From NCBI GenBank assembly GCA_963662175.1, contig OY759215.1:50299213-50363212 (forward strand): a DNA stretch of 64,000 nt, read 5' to 3'. How positions within the stretch are numbered: position 1 is the first letter of the stretch; each line of letters begins with the position of its first letter. Below are positions 45,247 to 56,151 of this stretch, one piece after another. Under the pieces are notes generated by a model that had not been told where the DNA came from, made no database searches, and saw nothing but the letters and a program-made list of their open reading frames with translations. The position numbers and the translations under genes are program-made. Source of the DNA: Aradus depressus. Taxonomy: Eukaryota > Arthropoda > Insecta > Hemiptera > Aradidae.

Positions 45247-45710
45247 CAGACCTGGGCAAAAAAGTATCTTAAATACTATCTCAGATAATATCTGAAAGAT
45301 AACCAAGTTATCTTGAATAACAAGATAAATTAGTCAAGATACTTTCGTTATTCAACTAATCTGGCACGTTATCTTGCAAGATAAGTTATCTGACCAAATA
45401 CTATCTTATAAGATACGTTATCTTACAAGATACGTTATCTTTAAGATACATTATCTTCCAAGATAACCTACGTCACACATTAAGATACTTGAATAACAAG
45501 ATAACCTACGTCACACAAAAAGATACTTGAATAACAAGATAACCTACGTCACACATTAAGATACTTGAATAACAAGATAACCTACGTCACACAAAAAGAT
45601 ACTTGAATAACGAAAGTATCTTGACTAATGTATCTTGTCACTCAAGATAACTTGGTTATCATTCGGATAATAACTGAGATAGTATTTAAGATACTTTTCG
45701 CCCAGGTCTG
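45247..45710. mobile_element. 464-bp palindromic hAT-like terminal block (MITE-like)
   Basis: Its two ends are inverted copies of about 80 bp (CAGACCTGGGC..., AAGTATCTTAAATACTATCT, AACCAAGTTATCTTG). The centre has AAGATACTTGAATAACAAGA plus TAACCTACGTCACACA tandem units of about 34-68 bp. It looks like a complete MITE on its own, but only its left side is flanked by CTTCAGTG; its right neighbour TTTCATGG does not match. Confidence 0.85.
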
Positions 45711-46435
45711 TTTCATGGTTACGGGTTCGAATCCCGAACCGTAAAATCAACTTATTTTCCAAAAAGGTCACGTTACCAAACCGAGGGTTGCGGGTTCGAA
45801 TCCCCACCAGTAATATCAACTTACTTTACAAATAGCCCATGTTACCAACTGAAGGTTGCGGGTTCGAGTCCCGACCAGTAATATTAACTTATTTTACAAA
45901 TTACCTACGTTAGCAAGCCGAGGGTTGCGGGTTCGGGTCCCGACCAGTAATATTAACTTATTTTACAAATAGTTCAAGTTTTCAAACTGAGGGTTGCGGG
46001 TTCGAGTCCCGACGAGTAATATCAACTTATTTTACAAAAAGTTTACGTTACCAATCCGAATGTTGCGGGTTCGAGTCCCGACCAGTAATATCAACTTATT
46101 TTACAAATTACCTACGTTAGCAAGCCGAGGGTTGCGGGTTCGGGTCCCGACCAGTAATATTAACTTATTTTACAAATAGTTCAAGTTTCCAACCTGAGGG
46201 TTGCGGATTCGGGTCCCGACGAGTAATATCAACTTATTTTACAAATAACCTACGTTACCAACCCGAGAGTTGCGGGTTCGAGTCCCGACAAGTAATATCA
46301 ACTTATATTACAAAAAGTTTACGTTACCAACCCGAATGTTGCGGGTTCGAGTCCCGACCAGTATTATCAACGTATTTCAAAAATTACCTACGTTAGCAAG
46401 CCGAGGGTTGCGGGTTCGGGTCCCGACCAGTAATA
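45711..46435 (+). repeat. Tandem array, 11 x about 69 bp, B-box-like
   Basis: Unit: TTACCAACCCGAGGGTTGCG, GGTTCGAGTCCCGACCAGTA, ATATCAACTTATTTTACAAA and a short variable end. Each unit carries a GGTTCGANTCC-type Pol III B box in a GGG/CCC mini-stem like a tRNA T-arm. No A box is present. Variants (AGCAAGCC, AATGTTGC, GACGAG) suggest a three-unit higher-order period. Confidence 0.92.
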
Positions 46436-46626
46436 CGTATCATTTCGATGATATTTTACCTTGTAAAAGAATAACATTCATTACTCCATAGTAAATGTTG
46501 GTAAAGGCTAGAAAGTTCGTTACTTTTCCGGGAAATGTAAGGGATTAGAGGAAGGCTCGATTCAAAAACTAGTATGATTACCATTGTTTGCAAAGTGAGC
46601 TGTGTATAAAATAGGTTCATATTTCT

Positions 46627-47160
46627 TTTTTTTTTTGGATGGCCGACCTCCGGTGGAGCCCACGACACCTATCGCGATATCGTCTTGGGAATTAAAGCCT
46701 AACAATTTTATTAATCATTAAAAAATAAAAACATAATTATCGCGAATCTCTTTCTCCAGAGTTAATAGACGTAAGGGCTCATCTATATCCGCTCCTAAAG
46801 GCAAAACTACTGTTTACTGAAGTAAAGGCGACCACCCTGTCCAAGACCAAGACTATAGGCGGAGCTCCTGCCAGCACACGTAGCGCAGCCATAGAGACAG
46901 TACGATAGACCTTTGTAACCCTTGAAAGGGCTGCACTCTGGGCTTGCACAAGGATCACGAGTCGCCGCTTCAATGCCACCACCCAGCAGCGGATTACCTT
47001 GCTATAGCCTCTGATACTCCAATGTAGATGATACTACGCTCAGAGTATCCCATCGCGCAGGCTAGGCAGCTCGGAGCGTTGAAAGTGGCGGTTGTCCTTT
47101 CTTTAGTGGCTACAACGTAGGGGGTCGCGTTGAGCCCGGCCTCCTCAAAGTACATAACCG
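46627..47160 (-). pseudogene. R1-like non-LTR retrotransposon relic
   Basis: The minus-strand frame 46779-46982 reads LVILVQAQSAALSRVTKVYR, TVSMAALRVLAGAPPIVLVL. The RVT..YRTVS..AL.VLAG.PPI block is typical of the region after the polymerase domain in R1-type elements. Sequence up to about 47160 is GC-rich and probably belongs to it. On the other side, a T-run at 46626-46637 would be its A tail. There is no active site and no endonuclease. It is the only coding relic between the two tandem arrays. Confidence 0.55.
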
Positions 47161-47179
47161 TGGGTATTGATTACCAAGG

Positions 47180-48666
47180 TTGATAAAAATGGTCGAGATT
47201 CGAACCCGCAACCCTCAGGTTGGAAACGTGAGCTATTTCTAAAATACGTTGATATTACTAGTGGGGATTCGAACCCGCGACCCTCGGGTTGGTATCGTGG
47301 GCTATTTGTAAAGTAAATTGATTATACTGGTGGGGATTCGAACCCGCAACCCTCGGGTTGTTAACGTGAGCTATTTGTAAAGTAAGTTGGTATTACTGGT
47401 GGGGATTCGAACCCGCAACCCTCGGGTTCGTAACGTGGGCTATTTGAAAAATACGTTGATTTTACTGGTGGGGATTCGAACCCGCAACCCTCGGGTTGGT
47501 ATCGTGGGCTATTTGTAAAGTAAGTTGATATTACTAGTGGGGATTCGAACCCGCACCCCTCGGGTTGTTAACGTGAGCTATTTGAAAAATACGTTGATTT
47601 TACTGGTGGGGATTCGAACCCGCAACCCTCGGGTTGGTAAAGTGGGCTATTGTAAAGTAAGTTGGTATTACTGGTGGGGATTTGAACCCGGAACCCTCGG
47701 GTTCGTAACGTGGGCTATTTGTAAAGTAAGTTGATATTACTGGTGGGGATTCGAACCCGCAACCCTCGGGTTGTTATTTGAAAAATACGTTAATTTTGCT
47801 GGTGGGGATTCGAACCCGCAACCCTCGGGTTGGTAAAGTGGGCTATTTGTAAAGTAAGTTGGTATTACTGGTGGGGATTCGAACCCGCAACCCTCGGGTT
47901 GTTATTTGAAAAATACGTTGATTTTACTGGTGGGGATTCGAACCCGCAACCCTCGGGTTGGTATCGTGGGCTATTTGTAAAGTAAGTTGATATTACTGGT
48001 GTGGATTCGAACCCGCAACCCTCGGGTTGTTAACGTGAGCTATTTGAAAAATACGTTGATATTACTGGTGGGGATTCGAACCCGCAACCCTCGGGTTCGT
48101 AACGTGGGCTATTTGAAAAATAAGTTGATATCAATGGTGGGGATTCGAACCTGCAACCCTTGAGTTGGAAACGTGGGCTATTTGTAAAGTAGTTTGGTAT
48201 TACTGGTGGGGATTCGAACCCGCAACCCTTGGGTTAGTAACGTGAGCTTTTTGAAAAATAAGTTGATATTACTGGTGGGGATTCGAACCCGCAACTCTCG
48301 GGTTGGTAACGTGAGCTATTTGTAAAGTAAGTTGATATTACTGGTGGGGATTCGAACCCGCAACCCACGGGTTGGTAAAGTGGGCTATTTGTAAAGTAAG
48401 TTGGTATTACTGGTGGAGATTCGAACCCGCAACCCTCGGGTTGTTAACGTGAGCTATTTGAAAAATAAGTTGATATTACTGGTGGGGATTCGAACCCGCA
48501 ACCCTCGTGTTGGTAACGTGGGCTATTTGTAAAGTAATTTGGTATTACTGGTGGGGATTCGAACCCGCAACCCTTGGGTTAGATAGGTGAGCTATTTGAA
48601 AAATAAGTTGATATTACTGGTGGGGATTCGAACCCGCAACTCTCGGGTTGGTAACGTGAGCTATTT
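47180..48666 (-). repeat. Tandem array, 22 x about 69 bp, B-box-like, inverted to the left array
   Basis: I counted 22 occurrences of the GGATTCGAACCCGCAACC motif or a near variant (one has TTTGAACCCGG, two have other changes). The full unit is the reverse complement of the left-array unit. Two units are shortened by about 10 bp (GGTTGTTATTTGAA). Units alternate between TTGTAAAGTAAGTTGG- and TTGAAAAATACGTTG-type spacers. Confidence 0.95.
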
Positions 48667-49094
48667 GTATTGGTTATCTGATTATCTTTTGAATAATGAG
48701 TGATCACTCATAAGATAACAAGATACTTTCAAAATAGGTTCTTGAATAACAATCTTTCAGATAAGGAGATAATTTATCTGATGAGTGACAAGATAACCAA
48801 GTATCTTGAATAAAGTATCTTTTCATGAACCAAATACTATCTTGCAAGATAACGTTATCTGACTAATGCCCAGGTCTGCTTCAGTGATAGATAGCAGCAG
48901 TATTTTGTGCATATATTTTCAAAGTCGCAATGGATCATATGGCCTTCAAAAACTTTATAGAACACAAAAAGGGATCACTCATCCAATACTATTCTAAAAT
49001 TTCAAATATAAATAAATATTTGGGGCCCATTTATAGAGATAAACAAAATGTACTCAATTTTCAATTGCCATTTTCTACCTGTTCAGTTTCAACC

Positions 49095-49125
49095 AGTTGG
49101 TCCGCTCTGGCTCCAAACTCCTCAT
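49095..49125. repeat. Outer inverted repeat, right arm
   Basis: Mirror of 45118-45148, on the far side of the hAT-like insertion. Confidence 0.85.
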
Positions 49126-49194
49126 TTAGTCTGGCGTCTCATTTGTCCTAGCATAATTTCAAATTGATGAAAACTACTCTACTGAGTTCAACAT

Positions 49195-49350
49195 ATACTT
49201 ATATTTATTTTTTTGTTATTTATTTATTTTTTTACAACTGTTTAAAGAATATATACAACAAGCAAATAAGCTAAGAAAGAGAAAATGGCAATGTCTAAAT
49301 GTCCAGAGGGGAGAAATCACCCAGTGGTGACACTCTCTCAGCAATGAGTT
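49195..49350 (-). mobile_element. Jockey-like 3' UTR fragment
   Basis: The minus strand reads TGTCACCACTGGGTGATTTC, TCCCCTCTGGACATTTAGAC, TTGCCATTTTCTC and ends TTGTAAAAAAATAAAT, matching the UTR of the copy at 17110-17273. Confidence 0.8.
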
Positions 49351-50190
49351 GCATTTAACTCAATATATTTGCATTAAAATTATTCACTATGAAATGTTGA
49401 TAAATTTCAAACCAACAGCGTTACGTTACGGCCTACAAAGATACCTCACATCTTCAGTATTACAGAAGGTCAAAAAATCACTTGAAAAATCAATATTTTA
49501 TATCCGAAAATTAATATGGAATTTTTTTGAGTCAACAATCTGGACAGAATATCTACCATGTCGACTCACATAAAATAATCTTAGTCATTTTCGGATACAT
49601 ATGATTTTTTTTGATTTTGTGACTTCCAAGTTCATTTGATGAGGGCAATTAACGGTTTAACGTTTAAGTCCATGAATGTACCGTCAAAGAATGGCCTAGG
49701 ATGCCATGACGCCGGGTAACACTGCTAGTGTTTGCTAAAAGAGTTTCCGTTACTTCACACGAACTATAACAAAAACCTATTCTATGAAAGTCAAGCTTTG
49801 TCATGAGAATAAATAGAAAAACAAACAATGACGTTCCTGATTAATAGTTTCTTAATAATTCAGTAAAGAAATAAATCATCAAATGATGGAATCAATCGCT
49901 GAATGCCTCGAACCTAAAGAAAAATTTCACCCATTAATCATTGGTACGTAAATGGTGACGAACGAATGATGAGTCAAACGAAAGTTTTGAATTCTTAGCG
50001 AAATCGACTTTCTAGATGTTGTGAAGTCGAGAATCACGAACCAAAGACTCGCTTGACTGACTTCATGCAAACTTTATTAACGAAAATATTTTTCATGAAA
50101 TACTAAAATCAATTATGATTTAAGTCAGGACTTCCAAAGGAAAGAATGGATGTGACTTCCAGTCTAAAATATGGATATGAAAGCTAAAAA
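49351..50190. repeat. Unassigned DNA containing repeat E (about 49700-50060)
   Basis: 49705-49950 (CCGGGTAACACTGCTAG, AGAGTTTCCGTTACTTCACA, GAACTATAACAAAAACCTAT) returns inverted at 57675-57935, and 49985-50045 (AAATCGACTTTCTAGAT, GTCGAGAATCACGAA) returns near 57375-57430. So a repeat of at least 350 bp occurs twice in opposite orientation. No gene. Confidence 0.7.
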
Positions 50191-50194
50191 TCTA

Positions 50195-50620
50195 ACAAAA
50201 AAAGTCGTCGGTGAATCATCGGCAACGTACTTCCTCAGCCCGAATGTATATTAATCATAGTGATCGCTCTCCCTCTAAAACCAATCTACAGATTTCATTG
50301 AAAATATATGGATAGCTACTCAGGGAATTATGAATCTTCATACAAAATTTCGTGTCGATACATTCAATACATCGACAATTGAATGTATTCAATTATAAAA
50401 CCCCCTTTCACTTTATATAACATTCCGTGTCGATACATTCATTCTATCGATAGTCAATGTATTCACAGACACACATACAGAGAGGAATTGTTTTTAATAA
50501 GTTTTTTGAAGTCAGTTGGCTTAAAAACAAGACATACCACTGAAAACTCAACATCCAATCACAATATTTCTCATCACACCCCTCCCTATACATCGTACAG
50601 CTGGGCAAGTAATAATATAA
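50195..50620 (-). repeat. Family B repeat, near full length
   Basis: From GTCGTCGGTGAATCATCGGC through CGTGTCGATACATTCA to CTATACATCGTACAGCTGGG. Confidence 0.8.
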
Positions 50621-50675
50621 CCTACCCTATATAACCTATACTATTTATTTTTGAAACCCGTCCGAGGTTTAGTAA

Positions 50676-50855
50676 TTTTTTTTTTTTTTTGGCTTTATGT
50701 ATGATGCATATTAGCCATGTCACTGTGTTATCTAGTTATTTACGACATCCATGGCCCCGGGAGGGAGTTCTATCTACGAAATAAAACTCACTCCCGGACG
50801 GGATTTGAACCCGAAAACCGTAGTGAGACCATGCGACCAAAGTCCTAAGCTGGAA
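50676..50855 (-). mobile_element. SINE family 2, copy 2
   Basis: Same order as 43908-44110: T-run, TTAGCCATGTCACTGTGTTA, GACATCCATGGCCCCGGGAG, B box GGATTTGAACCC, GTGAGACCATGCGACC. The outermost head is missing. Confidence 0.75.
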
Positions 50856-50904
50856 ATTAGTAGGCAGTCTTTTATGAGAGTCTTTATGAGAATTTGAATT
50901 TAAA

Positions 50905-51085
50905 CATTAGGCGATAGTCCGGAGCCAGTTACTTGTTAAAACCCCCTAATCTAGGGGAATAAACCTGGATATGTAAAGTTTACGACTCCCATAGTAGAGT
51001 CGGGCTCATATCCAGTCATGAAAGAGCGCTCTGGTAGTAGGCAATATGTCCATGCAACTTACGCCCAAGCATGAGTCATAATAAC
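50905..51085 (+). mobile_element. SINE family A, 3' half, diverged
   Basis: GGCGATAGTCCGGAGCCAGT, CCCATAGTAGAGTCGGGCTC, GAAAGAGCGCTCTGGTAGTA and GCATGAGTCATAATAACT remain. Confidence 0.75.
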
Positions 51086-52059
51086 TCTTTTTTTTTCATT
51101 TTTGTTATCATTTTATAAATAATGGAACATCGATATCGAAGCTGTCATTTTTTAATTATGAAAAAAATTATTGTGTGAAACCGCCTTAATGTACAGTCCT
51201 TTTCCTTAAATATGTGTATTCCTTGTAAATAAACGGCTGGATTGATTTAAACCATAATTGGAATACAAATATAGGAGACAACACTCTATACATTTGTTTC
51301 AGATTAAAAATCAAAATGATAAAATAAGTTCATAGCAAAATTGACTTCGTAAATAATACATAATTTGAAGGAAATTGACTGTGTACATGAAAGTGAATTG
51401 TCCACACCAGATATTTTCAATTAATATTTGCAAATGATAATCATATTAATTTATTGTTATAACAATAATACGTTATCCTAAGTCAGATTGTCAACAATGC
51501 TAATTAAAACTTCAAAAATATAAATAAATCCATATTTGAGTGTGTACATTAACGTCTCAACTGTTAGAGATAGGTTGTTTATTTTGTTTTTTTACAACAT
51601 AATGGACGATATGAATGGAGGTATGTGTAGTATAATCCTTCGTAAATATAGTATTTTCAATGCAGTGGTGAGGGGGGGGCAAACCTGGCAAGCGCAGCCT
51701 TCCTCCTCAACAACCTGTTATCACACTTTCAAAATAACTATTCCTTGACATCATATGACTGAAAATTCCTCTCAATGTTGCAAAGTGTTACTTCTACAAA
51801 ATTTTACTCGCCACTTATTTTATTATTTTCTTAACGTAATTTTCAATTCATTTTTATACTAACATATGTTCTTTGAATTGCCTTATTCACAAAACAAATC
51901 ATAATTAAAAGTCGAAAAAACATTATAAGTTCTCTCCGATTTTGTGAAATGGATCTTCATATATACACAGTGTTCCTGTACTGCTTCACTAAAAGAACCG
52001 ACAGGAAATTCAAAATTGTACTCTTTCGGATAAAACTCCCAAGGAAACTGCTTTAAACA
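51086..52059. other. AT-rich DNA, nothing recognised
   Basis: The 70-aa frames at 51536 and 51883 have no domain. One contains an eight-G run. Confidence 0.45.
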
Positions 52060-52480
52060 ATAGAAAAGTCGTCGCTGATTCACCGGAGATGTACGCATTC
52101 AGCACGAATTAATGTACTAAAGTTTTGCTCTCCCTCTGAACCGAAATTAGCAATTTGGTTGAAAATATATCGATGATTTGCTCAGGGGATTATGAATCCT
52201 CATACTAAATTTTGTTTTAATACATTCATTACATCAGCAATATTACAGTTTTTGAGTTGAGCCCACCTCTGATCCACCCTTACCTTTGGCCGATTCCACG
52301 GAAAATTACATTTAGATTTTGTACTTATGGGTATTGAATTTACATATGAAATTTTGTATCGATGCAATTACAACAACAGTTTCTTCCTTCGATTTGGATC
52401 AAATTAGTAGGTGTCGTCCTTATGGGATTCTGGATACGCATATAAAATGTTGCGTCGATTCAAACATTCCCCCAGACACA
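52060..52480 (-). repeat. Family B repeat, diverged
   Basis: GTCGCTGATTCACCGG, GAGGGGATTATG-like, GGCCGATTCCACGGAAAATT and CGTCCTTATGGGATTCTGGA are in the expected inverted order. Confidence 0.65.
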
Positions 52481-52484
52481 TACA

Positions 52485-52711
52485 GCCTGCACTCTACGTG
52501 GGTACTGCCAGACCACTGGATGACCCAGATACTATCAGGTCACACAGATTTCAACTCCAAGCTCTTCTTTTTTAAGAAGAAAAACCCGAACTGTTCGTGC
52601 GGCGGAGTCGAGATTGCAGAGCATGTGGTCCTCGAATGTCCGCTTTACGACGTCGGGCCTAGAGTTGATATGGGGGACCTAATTTTCTTCACTTTTGCCA
52701 GTAGCGAAGAC
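52485..52711 (+). pseudogene. Non-LTR polyprotein C-terminal knuckle fragment
   Basis: The frame gives LPDHWMTQILSGHTDFNSKL, KKKNPNCSCGG, EIAEHVVLECPLYD. The GHTDF...C-x-C...EH-x4-C block is the zinc-knuckle-like tail that follows the RT/RNase H part in R1- and I-related elements. It is fused in frame to family B sequence upstream, which is chance. The sequence after LYD is frameshifted. Confidence 0.75.
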
Positions 52712-52865
52712 TGATATTAAATTCCAGAAAAATAATTACTATCAAATGTGTATTGATGTTCCCCCACGGAATCCTTCAGTGTTTGATCTGATCATACTAC
52801 TCTGTAATTTCTTTATATATTTATATATGTTTTTTGTTCCTGAACCTCAAATACTTCTGTTTTCC

Positions 52866-53166
52866 AGTGAAGCAATCTACAATTAACAGAAAAGCCCTTT
52901 TTGAAATATGGATCCGGAACAATAGCGTGAATCGAATGGACGAGCTATTTGCTTATGTAATTAGAGTATTGCAACTTCAAAATTGTTCTGATGACGTACA
53001 GCAAGACATAAGAAATACCTTGAGACTGTTCTCTTCCAAATGTAACGCACTTTGGGAGAAAAGTCACCGACATGTGGGGAAATTTATGCAGAACTATTCT
53101 CAATGGTTGGAGGAAGACGTGTCTTTCGTGTCAGACTGCTCGACAATGCTTGTGCCCCTCGACTAG
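52866..53166 (+). CDS. Terminal-exon-like open frame, unidentified
   Basis: A polypyrimidine tract and TTCTGTTTTCCAG end at 52865 and look like an acceptor site. The following frame (about 100 codons to the stop at 53164) has balanced composition: KQSTINRKALFEIWIRNNSV, LQNCSDDVQQDIRNTLRLFS, SKCNALWEKSHRHVGKF, NYSQWLEEDVSF. AATAAA follows at about 53227. I do not recognise the family; the W-x-K-x-H/R...NYSQWLE pattern is reminiscent of N-terminal regions of some insect transposon-encoded proteins. It is either a real last exon of a gene whose other exons lie outside, or a transposon-derived one. No upstream exon was identified. Confidence 0.4.
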
Positions 53167-53239
53167 ATTCAGTTCACACAAGTAGCGCATGGTCGGAGCT
53201 GCCCTGAACTTGCAAACTGTAAATGAATAAATGATTGAT

Positions 53240-53690
53240 ACAGGATAATGGTTATTTACCTCTTTTACCAAGTTGAAAATTTGCTCAATTGACGTAAAAT
53301 GTTCTTAAGTGGAGAAAAGTTGACATGTTGTGGAAAATAATAAATACAACGAACTTGTAATTTCGGGGCGTAAGTACGTTTTCCAAATTACCACTCATGT
53401 TTATGACCTAATCTAAAATCTTATCAGGTAAAAGTTGTAAAAAAATAGAAAGGCACATTTGTATGAAATTCGAAGAGCGCCCGATCTGGGAGGTACATGC
53501 CGAAAATCGTCGTAATAGATCTTTTTGTTTAAGTTTGATTGATTTATGAGAAAACGGTTAGTCCTATCGAAAAATTGGCTTTTACCAAAAATATTCTTTA
53601 TTCAATTTTCAAATAATTTATGGTTTCCAGATTTACTTTGTGAAGCTCCATTCTAGGAATAGATAATAGATAAAGTTTGTAAGTGACTCT
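53240..53690. other. Unassigned; family D (-) at 53545-53620
   Basis: The D word here is TTTATGAGAAAACGGTTAGT and CCTATCGAAAAATTGGCTTT. Confidence 0.45.
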
Positions 53691-53905
53691 TGATAATGCC
53701 TTAACACGGCGAAACTAGTTGAGTATTTGAGAATATATAGTGAAGTTTGACAAAGAAATTGTGCATTTTAATTATCTATTCCTTATTCAATTTTCAATCG
53801 CATTGATGTACCCTAATTTTTGTAAGATTGTCTATTCCATAAAAATGTTATATATATACTACCCGTTTTGGCACTAACCTCTCACGGAATAGACAATACT
53901 TAAAA
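53688..53905 (+). repeat. Penelope-like arm relics
   Basis: CTTGATAATGCC...GGCGAAACTAGTTGAG (53688-53728) is a decayed hammerhead-like segment. TTGTCTATTCCATAAAAATG and ACGGAATAGACAA (53827-53907) are inverted words shared with family Q. Confidence 0.4.
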
Positions 53906-54189
53906 AAGAAGTTGTTTTATTTATATATATTTTGTTTTGTCAAGGGGATAAGAGATTATTAAAAGATTCATTTTTCGAAGTGTAACATTTTTGGTGTAAA
54001 TTTAATTTGATCAATAGTACAATCAAATGATAAACGCACATAAGAAACAATAAATAAATAACATTCCCGAAACATAGAATTATAGAGATTTTATTAAAAT
54101 AGAAAATAAAAACTATTTTTGGCCCACAAAAACAAACAATCTCATCCAGACTCATATTTTTCATGCGCGCCATACGAGTCGGTACTAGC
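53906..54189. other. AT-rich, nothing recognised
   Basis: The 77-aa minus frame at 53940 is hydrophobic and AT-driven. Confidence 0.45.
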
Positions 54190-54420
54190 TAGCTTGATGC
54201 CCTGGATTATTAATTTAAAAAAAAGGCTCCCTGCCGCATGATGTGTGGTACCTCCGCTATAGAAGGTGGAGTTCCCCTCCGTCAGACACGCTCCAATGTC
54301 CGGCCACCTCGCTTCATGCAGAGCTGTCACGTCCAGATGGTACCGCTTCAGCTCCTCTACCAGTCTGGTAACTCGTTCTGCACACTTCTCTCTGCTGCAT
54401 TATAATGCATCCAGGGGACA
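54190..54420 (-). pseudogene. Non-LTR APE endonuclease fragment (RTE-like)
   Basis: The minus strand encodes REKCAERVTRLVEELKRYHL, DVTALHEARWPDIG and GNSTFYSGGTTHHAAGS. The order helix, then D-x-x-A-L-x-E-x-R-W, then YSGG..HH..G matches the N-terminal apurinic endonuclease domain of RTE-like retrotransposons, with the catalytic Glu in ALHE. Only the first third of the domain is present and the sequence then enters unrelated DNA. Confidence 0.7.
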
Positions 54421-55169
54421 TGGCAGACAAGCGAAGAGTAGAAACTGTATGAGAGACCAGGCCCCAGAGTATTCATTGACCCTAGCATTCAAGCATCTAC
54501 TAGACCCACTTACCAGTCTTTTGTCTCCGACTCAATGCTTCAACAGTGACAGCGATATAATTGTGGGGAACCCTGAAGAAAAGAGGAAGGAACTCGTGCC
54601 CCGTCTAGCTTTGAGAAAAAAAAACAGGTATGAGTGAGCAGTTTTTGGGGACCGAAGCGGGGAGGTCGGTACCTCAAAGAGTGGAGAAACCAGGAGCCGA
54701 CATGCTCTAGTACCCATCCCCAGGAGTACACTGCCTTACATACAGTACTCTGCTCCCAATAACTGACAGTACGTTCTAATTGGAAAGAGCAGGCTAATTG
54801 TTATAACTATTGTACAGAAGGTTGAAGGAAGTATTAACTACAGATGTGAATTCCATTGGCGAAACCAAAAACTTGTTTCGGGGCCCTACCATCAGTTTTT
54901 GTTTTTTAGACATGAGTGAGGAAATTCTCATCTATCCCGACCAGGTATATTTGGCGAGTTCTTTTTATAGTAAACAGAAGGTGTAGTTTATCCGGATGAG
55001 GAAAGAAAAACATGTTGATCATAAATATTTTTCGGGTTTCCGCATAATCCTCATTCTTATGCTTTTCCTTGCTTTTGTTGGAATCTTAGAGTCCTTTTTG
55101 ACATCAGAATCCTCACTCAAAAGTGCCTATGGTGTTCTGCCATACAGCCAAACATACGTATCCAATCCT
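54421..55169. other. Unassigned, moderately GC-rich at first
   Basis: 54421-54740 may continue the retrotransposon upstream of its endonuclease, but no block can be read. 54996-55196 has a hydrophobic frame with no clear family. Confidence 0.4.
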
Positions 55170-55433
55170 TTTCCGACTTTAGTGTGGAAGTTCTAAATTT
55201 TGTCTACCCAGTAGGTATAGTAGTTACCTAAGAGCTAATTACCTAGGGATCTTTAACAAGCGTCTGACATCGTACAGGCTCGGGACCATCGCTTAACGTC
55301 CCATCCAAAGGACGGCGTGCTCAAGTTTTTTTACCTCCCAGATAAAATGAACTAAGAGCCTCGGTCGGATTCCGAACCCGCGAGTTGGAAGTCAGTAGGC
55401 TAGCACGCTACCTCTGAGCTACCTGCGCCCTCA
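55170..55433 (-). mobile_element. SINE family A copy
   Basis: From CGACTTTAGTGTGGAAGTTC to GAGCTACCTGCGCCCTC, with a duplicated ACCTA segment in the middle. The 3' tail is missing. Confidence 0.85.
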
Positions 55434-56151
55434 AAAGATTACGAATTACAGATAATTTTGGGTAGAAGAGGATTCTATGTTCGGGCTCCCAACTTAGTAG
55501 CGACTCTAACCACCAAATCATCGATACAGTCCTAATGGTTACAGTATGACATTTAATTCCATATCCAAAGTAACCTGTTGCCCCATCTTCTATTCCAAGA
55601 TCCAGTACTTCCTGTACTTGATCATCCCTCTCAAGTAGACTTTCTACCCCTATTATCCAACACACCGCTAACCTAGTCCCGCTCTAGCCGTATCAGTAGC
55701 CGCTATCTCGTTGTTTGTGTGTTCCAAGGAATGCACATCTGGGATGTACCTACTGATCAACATGTAAATAAGATCGGATTGTAATGTTTACATATAATTG
55801 GCATCCACAATTCTCTCAGTTCTGTGGCGGTCTTTCGTTCTAGGGTAGAATTGCATCTGACATTTATGCAATTCATTCATGGCATGATATGTAATTAAAA
55901 CAGGTCAAAACTTCTCTAAAAGAGATGTATCATATGTCAATAATAATTGTTGGCACTTCTTGTCTGACAAATACAAACATGCTGAGTCAAACAGCCACAG
56001 TCACTTGTCTGCAATTACTAGCGGTTATCTGAAGGAGTGGCTGCGAAGACATGTTGAAAAGTTAATAACTAACTGTTCATGAATTCTACACGCTATTATG
56101 TGCGGAGCGAAGTGAAGTCCTTTTATCCTCAGCTTCGTGCACATTTTTGTG
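55434..56151. other. Unassigned; one balanced minus-strand frame
   Basis: 55408-55665 minus encodes VESLLERDDQVQEVLDLGIE and a Trp-rich end. Composition is protein-like but it is unrecognised and partly overlaps the SINE, so it is not called as a gene. Confidence 0.35.

Larger units (their letters stand above)
45247..48878. mobile_element. hAT-like composite element with inverted tandem arrays
   Basis: The left end CAGACCTGGGCAAAA and right end ...GCCCAGGTCTG are inverted, and CTTCAGTG stands on both sides (45239-45246 and 48879-48886). An 8-bp duplication and CAG..TGGGCAA ends are hAT hallmarks. Inside, left to right: a 464-bp palindromic end block, 11 tandem 69-bp repeats, an R1-like retrotransposon relic, 22 tandem repeats of the same unit in inverse orientation, and a right-end block rich in TTATCT/AGATAA words. 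No hAT transposase frame was found, so it would depend on one in trans. Confidence 0.85.

Noticed and set aside
45994..46491. Frames with repeated RVRVPTSNINLFYK
   Set aside because: Translation of the 69-bp tandem repeat; the unit is a multiple of three, which keeps frames open by chance.
45711..48666. Cluster of tRNA genes
   Set aside because: Only the T-arm/B-box-like part is present in each 69-bp unit. There is no A box, anticodon arm or acceptor pairing.
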